A stretch of 62,165 nt of DNA from Bacteroidales bacterium UBA2714 (GCA_002354035.1 DEKU01000043.1:1-62165); one strand, 5' to 3'; shown: positions 17,925-27,214, counted from the first letter of the stretch. Numbers and translations are program-made. Notes: generated by a model from the letters alone, not told the origin.

Positions 17925-18115
17925 AACCTATGATTCATTATTTTTATACAAACGCAAAAACACGAATAATATTGTGCAGAAACTGCTTCCAAGTGCAAAG
18001 TAGACTCCATTTCCCCATCCCACAATGCCTCGTCCGGGCTGTAGGCCGTTCCGTCTCATGCAGTTAATTATTCTTAACAGGCACTGTCCCCTATCGCCGA
18101 TACAGATATTTTTCG

Positions 18116-18123
18116 TACTTTTG
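18116..18123 (+). promoter_or_regulatory. -7 promoter element for GH20-like gene
   Basis: TACTTTTG, a perfect -7 match, lies only 10-16 nt before three consecutive ATG codons (18134, 18137, 18140). The transcript leader would therefore be very short, so the third ATG may be preferred. Confidence 0.55.
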
Positions 18124-18133
18124 CACTAAAATT

Positions 18134-20002
18134 ATGATGATGAATAACGTCTGTCGGACACGGCTCCTGTTGATTGCCTTGATACTGCTTGCAGTTCTTG
18201 CATCGTGCGGTAAGAAGGTACAGATAAGCGAGTACTCCATCATTCCCGAGCCAGAATATATCGTGCAGAAAGGCCGCTCCTACGAACTCTCATCCTCCAC
18301 CCGCCTCTGCTTCTCGAATATCGGACGCAACACCTCCACAGCCAAATACATCACCAACACCCTGAGGCGGATGCATGTGCGTCCCGCATTCATAGGCAAT
18401 CCCGACAAAGACTGCATCCTGTTCACCCTCAACGACACCATCAATCCCGAGCTCGGCGACGAAGGCTACCTGCTTCAGGTCCTGCCCGAAGGCATATTCA
18501 TCAGCGCCAACAGCGAGGCCGGGCTCCTCTACGCCTTCGAGACCTTTGTGCAGATGCTGCCTCCCGACATCCTCTCCACTTCCTACGCCCACATCATCAT
18601 GCCCGAATGCACCATACTGGACCGCCCCCGTTTCGCGTGGCGAGGCAGCCAGCTCGACGCCTGCCGCCACTTCTTCACCGTCAAACAGATCAAACGGCAC
18701 CTCGACCTTATGGTGGCATACAAACTGAACAAATTCGTCTGGCACCTCGCCGACGACCAAGGCTGGCGCATCGAGATAGACAACTACCCTGCCCTCACCG
18801 ACATAGGAGCCTGGCGGGTGGACCGGAGCGGCTACCGCTGGGGCACCGCCCCTGCCCCTCGTCCCGGCGAGGAAGCCACCTACGGCGGCTTTTATACTCC
18901 CGACGATATTGCCGAAGTGATAGAATACGCCGCCCAACGCAATATAGAAGTCATCCCCTCCATCGACATTCCCGGCCATTGCAGCGCCATCCTTGCCGCC
19001 TATCCCGGCTTAGCCTGCGAACCCAAAGCCCGCCACGTGGCCTATGGCCCTTGCTGGCCACACGACGCCACACTCTGCATAGGCAACGACTCGACATTGC
19101 ACTTCCTCTTCAACGTGGTGGACCAGATTGCCGCCATGTTCTCCTCCGAGTATATCCACATAGGGTGCAGTCCCTGCTCCACCGAACCTTGGGAGCAATG
19201 CCCCCGATGCCAATCCCTCAAGCATAAGCTGAACTTCACTCACGAGAGCGAACTGCAAGGCTGGCTGATAAACCAAGTGGCCGAACACCTTTCGCTCAAA
19301 GGCATACGTGTCATGGGGTGGGACGACATGCTTGATTTTGGTCCCCTGCCTCCCGACGCCGCCCTTGTGGCCACCCGTGGGGACAGCATCGCCTCCATCG
19401 CCTCCCTGCTGGCCCAAGGGGTTATCATCGCCACCCCCCAATATTGCAGTTTTGACTACTACCAAGCCGACAGCACCGACCAACCCACCGCCTCCCCTCA
19501 ACTGCTCACCCTGCACGACTCCTATCTCTTCGAGCCAATCCCTCGCAACTTTTCCTCGTCGCAACAAAATCATATTTTAGGGGGGCTGTGCATGCTCTGG
19601 ACCGACCACATCGACACCTACACCCTTGCCGAATACCAGCTCATACCCCGTATATGCAGTTTCGCCGAATGCCTTTGGTCCAAACCCGCCAACCGCGACT
19701 GGCAACATTTCCGTCACAAGATTGAACAACATAAAACACGACTCGCCACAGGCGGCTACAACTACTGCCCCGGTTCGTTCAAACCCCTCGTCACCCGCAC
19801 GCGCCAAGACGACCTCCTGCTGGTGACCATCGACACCGAGGTGGAAGGCTGCTACATCTACTACACCACCGACGGCAGCGAACCCACACCCGAGTCACCG
19901 GTATACACCCAACCCCTCATCCTGCCACAGGGCAAAACCCTGCGGACCCTCACATTCTATCAAGGCAAACAACGGGAAGGCATCTACAGCTACAAACTAT
20001 AA
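18134..20002 (+). CDS. GH20 (beta-N-acetylhexosaminidase)-like lipoprotein lacking the catalytic Asp-Glu pair
   Basis: 622 aa (620 if the third ATG is used). Lipobox VLASC makes it a lipoprotein. Residues about 35-145 are the GH20b N-terminal domain. Residues about 150-500 are the TIM-barrel, with HLADDQGWRIEI, DIPGHCSAILAAYP and GWDDML clearly recognisable. The central GH20 motif normally reads HIGGDE; here it is HIGCSP (C345-S346-P347, codons 19166-19174), so both catalytic acids are missing, and the later SWRG Trp is changed to TRG. The C-terminus carries a CHB_HEX_C-type domain (YYTTDGSEPT). I infer a sugar-binding or otherwise repurposed protein. The frame is intact through the motif. 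Confidence 0.88.
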   Translation: MMMNNVCRTRLLLIALILLAVLASCGKKVQISEYSIIPEPEYIVQKGRSYELSSSTRLCFSNIGRNTSTAKYITNTLRRMHVRPAFIGNPDKDCILFTLNDTINPELGDEGYLLQVLPEGIFISANSEAGLLYAFETFVQMLPPDILSTSYAHIIMPECTILDRPRFAWRGSQLDACRHFFTVKQIKRHLDLMVAYKLNKFVWHLADDQGWRIEIDNYPALTDIGAWRVDRSGYRWGTAPAPRPGEEATYGGFYTPDDIAEVIEYAAQRNIEVIPSIDIPGHCSAILAAYPGLACEPKARHVAYGPCWPHDATLCIGNDSTLHFLFNVVDQIAAMFSSEYIHIGCSPCSTEPWEQCPRCQSLKHKLNFTHESELQGWLINQVAEHLSLKGIRVMGWDDMLDFGPLPPDAALVATRGDSIASIASLLAQGVIIATPQYCSFDYYQADSTDQPTASPQLLTLHDSYLFEPIPRNFSSSQQNHILGGLCMLWTDHIDTYTLAEYQLIPRICSFAECLWSKPANRDWQHFRHKIEQHKTRLATGGYNYCPGSFKPLVTRTRQDDLLLVTIDTEVEGCYIYYTTDGSEPTPESPVYTQPLILPQGKTLRTLTFYQGKQREGIYSYKL

Positions 20003-20024
20003 TGTCCCCGTCCATTATTCGAAA

Positions 20025-20924
20025 ATGAAAAAATCAATAGTATACATCCTTTTAGGACTTGCAGCTGTAATATGGGGCGTGAGCTTCATCATCACCAAAC
20101 AGCTCTTCGTCACACAACCCAACATCACCGTTCTCATCATCTTGACCTTCCGGCTGCTTCTTGCCTCGGTGGTAACCATTCCAGCCCTGTTCCTGTTGAA
20201 AAAACTGGAGCCCATCAAACGGGGCGACCTGAAATGGTTCATGCTGCTGGCTTTCTGCGAGCCGTTCATCTACAGCATCTGCGAAACCAGCGGAGTGCAG
20301 CTGGTCAGTGGCAGCATGGCCTCCATCGTCGTGGCCACCATCCCCCTCTTTGTCCCCTTTGGCATGGCCGCCGCCTACAAGGAGAAAATCCGTCCCGTCA
20401 CCCTGCTCGGCATCCTGATGTCGCTGGTTGGCCTTGCCGTAATGCTCCTCTTTGGAGGCAATGCCGACGGGGCAAACCTCGACGCCAACCCCTTGGGTCT
20501 GGCATGGCTGTTCGGGGCCGTATTCATCGCAGTCATCTTCACCATCCTGCTCGTCAAGCTCGTCGACCGCTATAAACCCTTCACCATCACCGCCTATCAA
20601 AACCTGTTCGGCTGCTTATATTTCATCCCCCTGATGCTTGTCCTCGACGGTTCCCACCTGCCTCAGCTCAGCTACACCCCCCAGTTTTTCATCCTGCTGC
20701 TGATATTGGGCATCTTTTGCAGCACAATAGCCTACGTGTTCTACAACATAGGCGTCGCCCGACTGGGAGCCACCGCCGCCTGCATCTTCACCAACGTGAT
20801 TCCAGGCTTTTCACTCATCGCCGCCATACTCATCGGGCAGGAGCAACTCACATGGTCCAAACCCCTCGGCATGGTCATTGTCATTGCCGGCGTCATAATA
20901 GCGCAAATACCTCCCCGCAAATAA
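20025..20924 (+). CDS. EamA/DMT-family transporter
   Basis: 299 aa with ten predicted membrane helices in two homologous halves, the EamA repeat arrangement. The first helix carries IWGVSFIITKQ and the second half AYVFYNIGVARLGAT, both characteristic of drug/metabolite transporters. The substrate cannot be told. It starts 22 nt after the GH20-like gene, so the two may be co-transcribed. Confidence 0.92.
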   Translation: MKKSIVYILLGLAAVIWGVSFIITKQLFVTQPNITVLIILTFRLLLASVVTIPALFLLKKLEPIKRGDLKWFMLLAFCEPFIYSICETSGVQLVSGSMASIVVATIPLFVPFGMAAAYKEKIRPVTLLGILMSLVGLAVMLLFGGNADGANLDANPLGLAWLFGAVFIAVIFTILLVKLVDRYKPFTITAYQNLFGCLYFIPLMLVLDGSHLPQLSYTPQFFILLLILGIFCSTIAYVFYNIGVARLGATAACIFTNVIPGFSLIAAILIGQEQLTWSKPLGMVIVIAGVIIAQIPPRK

Positions 20925-20928
20925 GTCC

Positions 20929-21417
20929 TCACACCTTGGGGAAATCCAATATCTCCAAATCCTTGGGGACTCCGTCGATGGTGAACCGCACCAACGTGGA
21001 AACCTTATGGAAACCCACGCGTCCGGCAGCGCCGGGATTGATGTGCAGGAACTTCATCTCATTGTCGTACATCACCTTCAGGATATGGCTATGTCCACAC
21101 ACAAAGATATCCGGATGCTCCTTCATCAACAACTCCTTCAACTCCTTGGGATAGTGGCCTGGCCACCCCCCTATGTGGGTCATCATCACCTTCAGCCCCT
21201 CACATCTGAACAACTGCGTTCGAGGCACCTCATAATGCATCGAATAATCATCCATATTGCCATACACAGCCCTCACCGTCCACCGCTCCCGCAAAGGCTC
21301 CAGCACACCCCGTCCCATATCGCCCGCGTGCCACAGCTCGTCGCAGTCCTCAAAAAACGAATACACCTGCTTGGGCACCGTGCCGTGCGTGTCGCTCAAC
21401 ACCCCTATCCTTTTCAT
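20929..21417 (-). CDS. metallophosphoesterase of the YfcE/MJ0936 family
   Basis: 162 aa. Metal-binding motifs in order: DTHG (10-13) in GVLSDTHG, HAGDM, YGNMDD, MTHIGG and GHSH, followed by the usual HINPGA. These define a small calcineurin-like phosphodiesterase. It overlaps the upstream GHKL ATPase gene by four bases (ATGA type), which implies translational coupling. The physiological substrate is unknown. Confidence 0.93.
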   Translation of the reverse strand: MKRIGVLSDTHGTVPKQVYSFFEDCDELWHAGDMGRGVLEPLRERWTVRAVYGNMDDYSMHYEVPRTQLFRCEGLKVMMTHIGGWPGHYPKELKELLMKEHPDIFVCGHSHILKVMYDNEMKFLHINPGAAGRVGFHKVSTLVRFTIDGVPKDLEILDFPKV

Positions 21418-21962
21418 TCGTTGGCATGTATTTCGGACAGATTCTCACGCACCATATCCTTCAAATATCTCAGAATAGAAAGGTCGTTCATACTCATGCC
21501 CCCCAAAGCCTCCTTCACCTCATCCGTATCCAGCACAAACTCTCCATCGTCGGTCGTATAAGTGATGATAAAATGGATGTCCTCGTGCTGCGACACCAAC
21601 ATCACCAGCGACCCCGCCAAATCACCCATGGGCGGGCGGTCCCAATGGTTATGCTGAAACCAGAATTCGAGACGGGTCCCTACCCCCGGCTGGCTGGTAA
21701 TCTTCATCCCCCCGCCACAATTCTCCGTATTCATCTTTATAAGCGGAAGCCCCAGACCCACCTTGCGCGTGGTTCGGGAAGTGGTGTAAGGGTCGGTCAC
21801 CTTTGCCAGAAACTCCGGCGTCATACCCTTGCCATTATCCTCTATAACGAAATGGAAGTCATTGTCCTTTATGCTATCATGGATTGTCAACTTCACCTCG
21901 GTCGAATTGGCCGCAGTCGAATTCTCCATCAAATCATACACATGCATCGATAATTCTTTCAT
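21414..21962 (-). CDS. GHKL-fold ATP-binding protein
   Basis: 182 aa, cytoplasmic. N box MHVYDLMENSTAANST, G1 box IEDNGKGMT and G2 box GLGLPLIK place it in the HATPase_c (histidine-kinase/MutL-like) superfamily, but no dimerisation His or sensor domain is present. Stand-alone proteins of this type occur in anaerobes near redox enzymes; here it is coupled to a phosphoesterase. It could be an anti-sigma-like kinase or a phosphotransfer partner (inference). Confidence 0.85.
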   Translation of the reverse strand: MKELSMHVYDLMENSTAANSTEVKLTIHDSIKDNDFHFVIEDNGKGMTPEFLAKVTDPYTTSRTTRKVGLGLPLIKMNTENCGGGMKITSQPGVGTRLEFWFQHNHWDRPPMGDLAGSLVMLVSQHEDIHFIITYTTDDGEFVLDTDEVKEALGGMSMNDLSILRYLKDMVRENLSEIHANE

Positions 21963-21984
21963 AATACGAGATAATTTTTGCGTG

Positions 21985-21992
21985 CAAAGATA
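21985..21992 (-). promoter_or_regulatory. -7 promoter element for GHKL/phosphoesterase pair
   Basis: TATCTTTG on the minus strand, 23 nt before the start codon. No -33 TTTG is visible. Confidence 0.55.
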
Positions 21993-22024
21993 CTAAAAAA
22001 AACATTAAGGCGTTACTAAAGCGT

Positions 22025-22969
22025 ATGATTTTTTTCAAAAAGAATATCCAACCGATACTCGCCTGCCTGCTGATGGCATTGGCTTTCAGCTCATGCGAGA
22101 AATTCAAAGGGGACGTAAGAATACCTGCCTACCTCCATCTCGACCGCATAACTGTGGGGCCGCAGGCCCAACTTGCACCCTCACCCGAACCCGGATTCTA
22201 CACCTCAATCATCGACGCAGCCCAAATCATCTGCTACTTTGAGGGCGACGAGTCTGAAACCAATTTAGGCGTTTTCCAACTGCCCTTCACCGCCCCCGTA
22301 CTCCGCCATGGGACAATAAAATACATCAAAGTCGTCCCCGTGGTCAAACAAAACGGACAGGCCTCCACCCGTATCGCCTACCCCTTCTATCAAACCATCA
22401 CCCTCAACAACATCGTCGTGGCGGCCGACAGCGTGACCAATCTGGGTCAATTCGTTGAGGCCGACTCCGCCTGGAGCCTCACCGCCCACTACGTCCCCCT
22501 CTCGAATATGACCGTCCTGGTCGAGGACTACTTCGAACCCACCAGCTTCTCCACCAATTTCGACACCAACCTCGTGTGGGTGCGCGACAGCGCCTCCGCC
22601 GCCTGCACCGGCAAAGGCTTCGGCATGCTGTCCATTCCCGACTCCGTCAATGTGGCCAACTTCGCCGTCCTCACCACCCTCCGACCCAAAGTCGGACAAG
22701 TCCTCTACCTCGAAATGGACTACCAGACCGACTTCGACCTATACGTCAACATAATAGGATTCCGCGTCAACTCCGAAGGAAACGCCTCCACCGTCCCCGT
22801 CATGTGCCTCGTGCCCAACAGCTCCTGGCAAAAGATCTACATCAACCTGGGCCGTGCCTGGAGCGTACTGAACTGGAACACCCCCCTCACCCTCCTCTTC
22901 CAAGCCGCCAACGCCCAAGGTAAAAACGGGGCCGTGCGCATCGACAACGTAAAAGTAATAGCGCTATAG
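22025..22969 (+). CDS. lipoprotein of unknown function
   Basis: 314 aa. Lipobox FSSC after MIFFKKNIQPILACLLMALA, then a beta-rich mature part with no named catalytic motif. The final VRIDNVKVIAL resembles the end of a jelly-roll carbohydrate-binding-type domain. It stands directly upstream of a sugar-phosphate transferase and an FKBP lipoprotein in the same direction, so a role in envelope or exopolysaccharide assembly is possible. Confidence 0.75.
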   Translation: MIFFKKNIQPILACLLMALAFSSCEKFKGDVRIPAYLHLDRITVGPQAQLAPSPEPGFYTSIIDAAQIICYFEGDESETNLGVFQLPFTAPVLRHGTIKYIKVVPVVKQNGQASTRIAYPFYQTITLNNIVVAADSVTNLGQFVEADSAWSLTAHYVPLSNMTVLVEDYFEPTSFSTNFDTNLVWVRDSASAACTGKGFGMLSIPDSVNVANFAVLTTLRPKVGQVLYLEMDYQTDFDLYVNIIGFRVNSEGNASTVPVMCLVPNSSWQKIYINLGRAWSVLNWNTPLTLLFQAANAQGKNGAVRIDNVKVIAL

Positions 22970-23067
22970 ACCATCTTTCACATACACTCATCCGTCAGAC
23001 CACAAGGCTGGCGGCCTAATCCAACAACATTAATCACAACAAACAATCAACTCAATCATCTACTGCC

Positions 23068-24501
23068 ATGAAAGCACGATGGGTCACAATCCGATATATC
23101 ATACTTGACGTTCTCAGCGCCATGGCTGCCTGGGCCCTCTTCTTCATGTTCCGCAAAATAGGCTTCGAACACCTCGCCCCCGCGCAGCTGGACACCATAC
23201 TGGCCGACCCCAACTTCTGGTTGGGCATCGTAGTCATCCCCCTCGGGTGGGTGGTGCTCTATGCCCTGCAAGGCACCTACAAGAACGTCCTCCGCAAATC
23301 GCGCCTCAAAGAGCTGCAGCAAACCGCCACCGCCACCCTCATCGGCGTGGTGGTCCTCTTCTTCGCCCTGCTGCTCGACGACGAAGTAGGCTCACGCAAC
23401 AACTACTACGTCTCCCTCCTCTTCCTCATCGGCGTCCACTTCGCCCTCACCTACAGCTGCCGGCTCCTGCAAACCTCCGCCACCGTGCGCCGCGTCCACA
23501 ACCGCCAGCTGGGATTCCCCACCCTCCTCATCGGAAGCCACAGCAAAGCCTACCAAACCTACCTCGACCTCGAAAACCAAGAACGCTACTCCGGCAACAT
23601 ATTCATCGGCTTTGTAGAAGTGGAAACCGACGGCCCCGCGCAGCGGTGCGAAAGCCGACTGGCCGCCGTCATGCCACAACTCGGCACCACCGCCGACGTC
23701 CCGCAGCTCATAGCCCAGCACCACATCGAAGAAGTAATCATCGCCATCGAAGACACCGAGCACACCCAAATCCAACAAATCCTCCGCATGCTCGACGGCT
23801 GCGGCGAGGTGATCATTAAAATCACCCCCGACGCCCGCGACATGATCCTGGGCATGGTACGCGTCGACAGCATCTTCCACTCCCCCCTCATCACCATCAA
23901 CACCCGCCTCATGGAAGAATGGCAATACAGCGTCAAACGCATGTGCGACATACTGCTGTCCCTCCTGGCACTGGTCATCCTCAGCCCCGTCTTCCTTATC
24001 ACCGCCATCATCGTCAAAGCCACCAGCCCCGGACCCATCTTCTATGCCCAAGAACGCATAGGCTACAAAGGCAAGCCATTCAAAATGCACAAATTCCGAA
24101 GCATGTACACCGATGCCGAAGCCTGCGGACCCGCCCTCTCGCGCGACAACGACCCCCGCATCACTCCCTTTGGCCGATTCATGCGCAAAGTCCGCCTGGA
24201 CGAAATACCACAATTCTACAACGTCCTCAAAGGCACCATGTCAATCGTCGGCTACCGCCCCGAACGCCAATTCTACATCGACCAAATCGTAAAACGCTGC
24301 CCCGAATACCTCCTCCTCCAGCGCATCAAACCCGGTATCACCTCCTGGGGCCAGGTCAAATACGGCTATGCCAGCACCGTCGACGAAATGTGCGAACGCC
24401 TCAAATACGACCTCCTTTACATGGAAAACATGTCCATCACCACCGACATCAAAATCCTCATCTACACCGTATTCATAATCTTCCAAGGCCGCGGAAAATA
24501 A
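23068..24501 (+). CDS. polyprenyl glycosylphosphotransferase (WcaJ/PglC-like initiating sugar transferase)
   Basis: 477 aa. N-terminal helices (about 10-130), a nucleotide-fold middle region (about 150-270), then the conserved C-terminal transferase with a membrane hairpin (CDILLSLLALVILSPVFLIT), PGPIFYAQERIGYKGKPF, the FRSMYTDAE catalytic region and RLDEIPQFYNVLKGTMSIVG with YRPER. It links a sugar-1-phosphate to undecaprenyl phosphate as the first step of a glycan. Length and domain order are normal for this family. Confidence 0.93.
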   Translation: MKARWVTIRYIILDVLSAMAAWALFFMFRKIGFEHLAPAQLDTILADPNFWLGIVVIPLGWVVLYALQGTYKNVLRKSRLKELQQTATATLIGVVVLFFALLLDDEVGSRNNYYVSLLFLIGVHFALTYSCRLLQTSATVRRVHNRQLGFPTLLIGSHSKAYQTYLDLENQERYSGNIFIGFVEVETDGPAQRCESRLAAVMPQLGTTADVPQLIAQHHIEEVIIAIEDTEHTQIQQILRMLDGCGEVIIKITPDARDMILGMVRVDSIFHSPLITINTRLMEEWQYSVKRMCDILLSLLALVILSPVFLITAIIVKATSPGPIFYAQERIGYKGKPFKMHKFRSMYTDAEACGPALSRDNDPRITPFGRFMRKVRLDEIPQFYNVLKGTMSIVGYRPERQFYIDQIVKRCPEYLLLQRIKPGITSWGQVKYGYASTVDEMCERLKYDLLYMENMSITTDIKILIYTVFIIFQGRGK

Positions 24502-24566
24502 CACCCCGCCCCTCATCATCCATACGCACAAAAACAACAATCACAATAACACAAAGACTGAAGAAG

Positions 24567-25271
24567 ATGAAAAAAAAACTTATCCCTGTCCTTGCCATCG
24601 CAGCCCTGACCAGCTGCTTCATGGCATGCAGCAACAACCATGAGACAGCCCAACTCAACAACGAGCGCGACTCCCTGAGCTGGGCCATGGGCATGAGCCT
24701 GGCACAAACCGCCCAAAGCGACTTCTACAACTTCGACAAAGAGGTCGTGACCAAAGCCTTCGAAAGCTACCTGAACGGCGAAAAACAGCCCCTCACCACC
24801 GACCAGTACAACGAAGCCTGCGAACAGATAGCCCAATTGGCCTCGCTGGCCAGCCACGCCTCCAACAAAAAACAGTCCGAAGCGGGCGCCCAGAAACAAG
24901 AAAAACTCTTCGAGCAACTCCTTGCCCAAAACCCCGATATCCAGAAAGCTCCCCAAGGCTTCTACTACCAAGTGCTGCGCCCGGGCAAAGGCCCCAAAGC
25001 AACCATCGGAAAACGTCTCAAATTCGACTTCAAAGGCACCAACCTCTTCACCGGCGAACTCATCGAACAGACCTACGGAAGACGCGACCCTGTGGTCCAC
25101 ACTCTGGGCTCGCCCATGTTCGAGGGTCTCATCGAAGGATTCCAACTCATGAACGCCGGCAGCCAGTTCCGCTTCTATTTCCCCTTCGAAAAAGTGGTGG
25201 GCGCCAGCGGAATCCCTCCCTACACACCTGTAGTGTATGAGGTCGAGCTCCACGAAATCTTCAACGACTAA
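24567..25271 (+). CDS. FKBP-type peptidyl-prolyl isomerase lipoprotein
   Basis: 234 aa from ATG 24567 (MKKKLIPVLAIAALTSCFMAC). Lipobox FMAC. The N-terminal helical dimerisation domain (FKBP_N, about 30-125) is followed by the FKBP_C catalytic domain with GKRLKFDFKGTNLFTGELI, GLIEGFQLMNAGSQFRFYFP and GIPPYTPVVYEVELHEI. It folds outer-membrane or secreted proteins in the periplasm, anchored by lipid. The gene sits 65 nt after the sugar transferase, and a large hairpin follows. Confidence 0.93.
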   Translation: MKKKLIPVLAIAALTSCFMACSNNHETAQLNNERDSLSWAMGMSLAQTAQSDFYNFDKEVVTKAFESYLNGEKQPLTTDQYNEACEQIAQLASLASHASNKKQSEAGAQKQEKLFEQLLAQNPDIQKAPQGFYYQVLRPGKGPKATIGKRLKFDFKGTNLFTGELIEQTYGRRDPVVHTLGSPMFEGLIEGFQLMNAGSQFRFYFPFEKVVGASGIPPYTPVVYEVELHEIFND

Positions 25272-25617
25272 CAGCTCAGCCGCCTTTCATACCGAATTTC
25301 GGCATTAGTTCATCGTTCCTTCTTCGATAAATAACGAAGAAGGAACGATGAACTACATTTGAACTATCGTTTTTCGATACTATAAACCGCGACGCAGCAC
25401 CTCTGCGGCTCAGTCTTTACGCTGAGACGGCACCGAACGCACCTACTGACTGGAAAAGGGTGAGAGGCGACGAGGGGCTGACTGTTGAACTATCGAGTAC
25501 CAACCACTCGCCGCCCAGCTTTGCCCCACGGCTGGGATTTGTTCTGCACCGTCAAGGTATCAGATGCCGATGAGCCACAGCCGATGGGGACGATGGAAGC
25601 GGATGGCCACGAGCGAA
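25272..25617. other. intergenic region with a large perfect hairpin
   Basis: No gene seen between convergent FKBP and decarboxylase genes. It holds the 21-bp hairpin at 25306-25355 and two copies of TTGAACTATCG (near 25359 and 25486). Confidence 0.5.
25306..25355. terminator. 21-bp perfect inverted repeat, possible bidirectional terminator
   Basis: Arms 25306-25326 and 25335-25355 are exact reverse complements with an AT-only 8-nt loop. It lies 35 nt after the FKBP stop, between convergent genes. There is no long T tail, so a role as an RNA-stabilising 3' hairpin or a protein-binding palindrome is equally possible. Confidence 0.5.
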
Positions 25618-27039
25618 TCAGTAGCCGAGGATTTTGAGCATGGATTTGTGGCTCTGCTCCTTGGCGAAGAGTTTGGTGACATACTCGCCGTTCTCGTCCT
25701 TGTCAATAATGATGTGCTTGGGCGCGGGGATGAGGCAGTGCTGGATTCCGCCGTAGCCACCCAGGCTCTCCTGGTAGGCGCCGGTGTGGAAGAAACCGAT
25801 GTAGAGGGGGTCGTCCTTCTGCAACTTGGGCAGGAAGATAGCGTTGGCGTGGGAGTCGGCGTTGTAGTAATCTTCGCTGTCGCAGGTCAGACCGCCGAGG
25901 AACACCCGTTGGTACTCGCAATCCCAGTGGTTGATGGGGAGCATGATGAAACGCTGGTTGATGCCCCAAGTGTCGGGCAGGGTGGTGATGAAGGAGCTGT
26001 CGATCATATACCAAAGCTCGCGGTCGTTCTGCTGCTTCTGGTCCAGAATACTGTAAAGGGTGGCCCCGCTTTCGCCGACCGTGAAGCTGCCAAATTCGGT
26101 GAAGATGTTGGGATCCTCGACTCCGCGGTTGGTGCAGATGTTTTTGATTTGTGCCAGCACTTCTTCGGCCATATATTCATAGTCGTAGGTAGCAGCCAAC
26201 GAGGTTTTGCAGGGGAAGCCGCCGCCTATGTTGAGCGAGTCGAGTTCGGGGCAGACACGTTTGAGGTCGCAATAGACGTTGACGCATTTGGAGAGTTCGT
26301 TCCAGTAGTAGGCGGTGTCGCGGATGCCGGTGTTGATAAAGAAATGGAGCATTTTGAGGGAGAAATGGCGGTTGGGTTTGACCTGCTCCTCGTAGAAGCT
26401 GACGATATCGCTGTAGCGCATACCCAGACGGGAGGTATAGAAGTCGAATTTAGGTTCTTCCTCGGAGGCTATCCGGATGCCCAGTTTCATGGGGGGAAGG
26501 GCAGTTTCGGCGGTGGCAGATGCGGCTGAGACCAGCTTGTCGAGCGCATAGTACTCGTTCTTGTTGTCCAGAATGGGGACTATGTTGGTGAATCCGTCGT
26601 TGAACAGACCGACGATGTTTTCAATGTATTGCGGACGTTTATAGCCGTTGCAGATGATGAAGATGTCCTTGTCGACCAGCTGTTGGGCATAGAGTTCTTG
26701 AATGAGGTTGATGTCGAAGGCCGACGAGGTTTCAAGATTGATGTCGTTCTTGAGGGCTTCTTCCAAAACAAAACTGAAGTGGCTTGACTTTGTGCAATAG
26801 CAGTAGTTGTAGGAGCCACAGTAGTCGGTCTTGGCTATAGCCACGTTGAACATACGTTTGGCACGCTGGATTTGGGAGGTTATCTTGGGGAGATAGGTTA
26901 TCTTTAAGGGGGTGCCGTATTGTTTGATGATTTCCATTAATGGAATATCGTGAAAGATGAGCTCGCCATCTTCCGTGCGAAATTCATCCTGAGGAAAATC
27001 GAATGTTTGGTCGACTAAGTCGTAGTACTTATTTTTCAT
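25618..27039 (-). CDS. PLP-dependent fold-III decarboxylase, arginine decarboxylase-like
   Basis: 473 aa, cytoplasmic. CYCTKSSHFSFVLEEAL near residue 80 contains the PLP-lysine region expected in alanine-racemase-fold decarboxylases. LNIGGGFPCK is the phosphate-binding glycine-rich loop, FTEFGSFTVGESGA follows, and CDSEDYYNAD is the Cys-Asp (CDS) active-site signature near the C-terminus. This length and pattern match short Bacteroidota proteins annotated as arginine decarboxylases in the polyamine pathway. Substrate choice (arginine or related) is inferred. Own promoter at 27119. Confidence 0.85.
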   Translation of the reverse strand: MKNKYYDLVDQTFDFPQDEFRTEDGELIFHDIPLMEIIKQYGTPLKITYLPKITSQIQRAKRMFNVAIAKTDYCGSYNYCYCTKSSHFSFVLEEALKNDINLETSSAFDINLIQELYAQQLVDKDIFIICNGYKRPQYIENIVGLFNDGFTNIVPILDNKNEYYALDKLVSAASATAETALPPMKLGIRIASEEEPKFDFYTSRLGMRYSDIVSFYEEQVKPNRHFSLKMLHFFINTGIRDTAYYWNELSKCVNVYCDLKRVCPELDSLNIGGGFPCKTSLAATYDYEYMAEEVLAQIKNICTNRGVEDPNIFTEFGSFTVGESGATLYSILDQKQQNDRELWYMIDSSFITTLPDTWGINQRFIMLPINHWDCEYQRVFLGGLTCDSEDYYNADSHANAIFLPKLQKDDPLYIGFFHTGAYQESLGGYGGIQHCLIPAPKHIIIDKDENGEYVTKLFAKEQSHKSMLKILGY

Positions 27040-27086
27040 CCGAGTTGATTTGTTATAGAGTTAATAATAATATCCGACCGAGACGG

Positions 27087-27104
27087 ATTGGATGGAAATC
27101 CAAT
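27087..27104. repeat. palindrome in decarboxylase leader
   Basis: ATTGGAT-GGAA-ATCCAAT, a perfect 7-bp inverted repeat in the 5' untranslated leader, between promoter and start codon. Could be an operator or a leader hairpin. Confidence 0.4.
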
Positions 27105-27118
27105 ATCTAACGGAGTTG

Positions 27119-27149
27119 CAAAAGTACTATTTTTTACAGAATAAGCAAC
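27119..27149 (-). promoter_or_regulatory. promoter of decarboxylase gene
   Basis: On the minus strand TACTTTTG (27119-27126) is preceded 19 bp upstream by GTTG (27146-27149). This leaves a leader of about 75 nt. Confidence 0.65.
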
Positions 27150-27158
27150 ATATTTTGT

Positions 27159-27195
27159 AAAAAAAAATCAGCCGAATGATTCATTCGGCTGATTT
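27159..27195 (-). terminator. intrinsic terminator of C25 protease gene
   Basis: AAATCAGCCGAATGA / TCATTCGGCTGATTT stem, followed on the minus strand by a run of nine T. Begins about 20 nt after the stop at 27215. Confidence 0.85.
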
Positions 27196-27214
27196 AAAAA
27201 CAGATAACAAGTGT

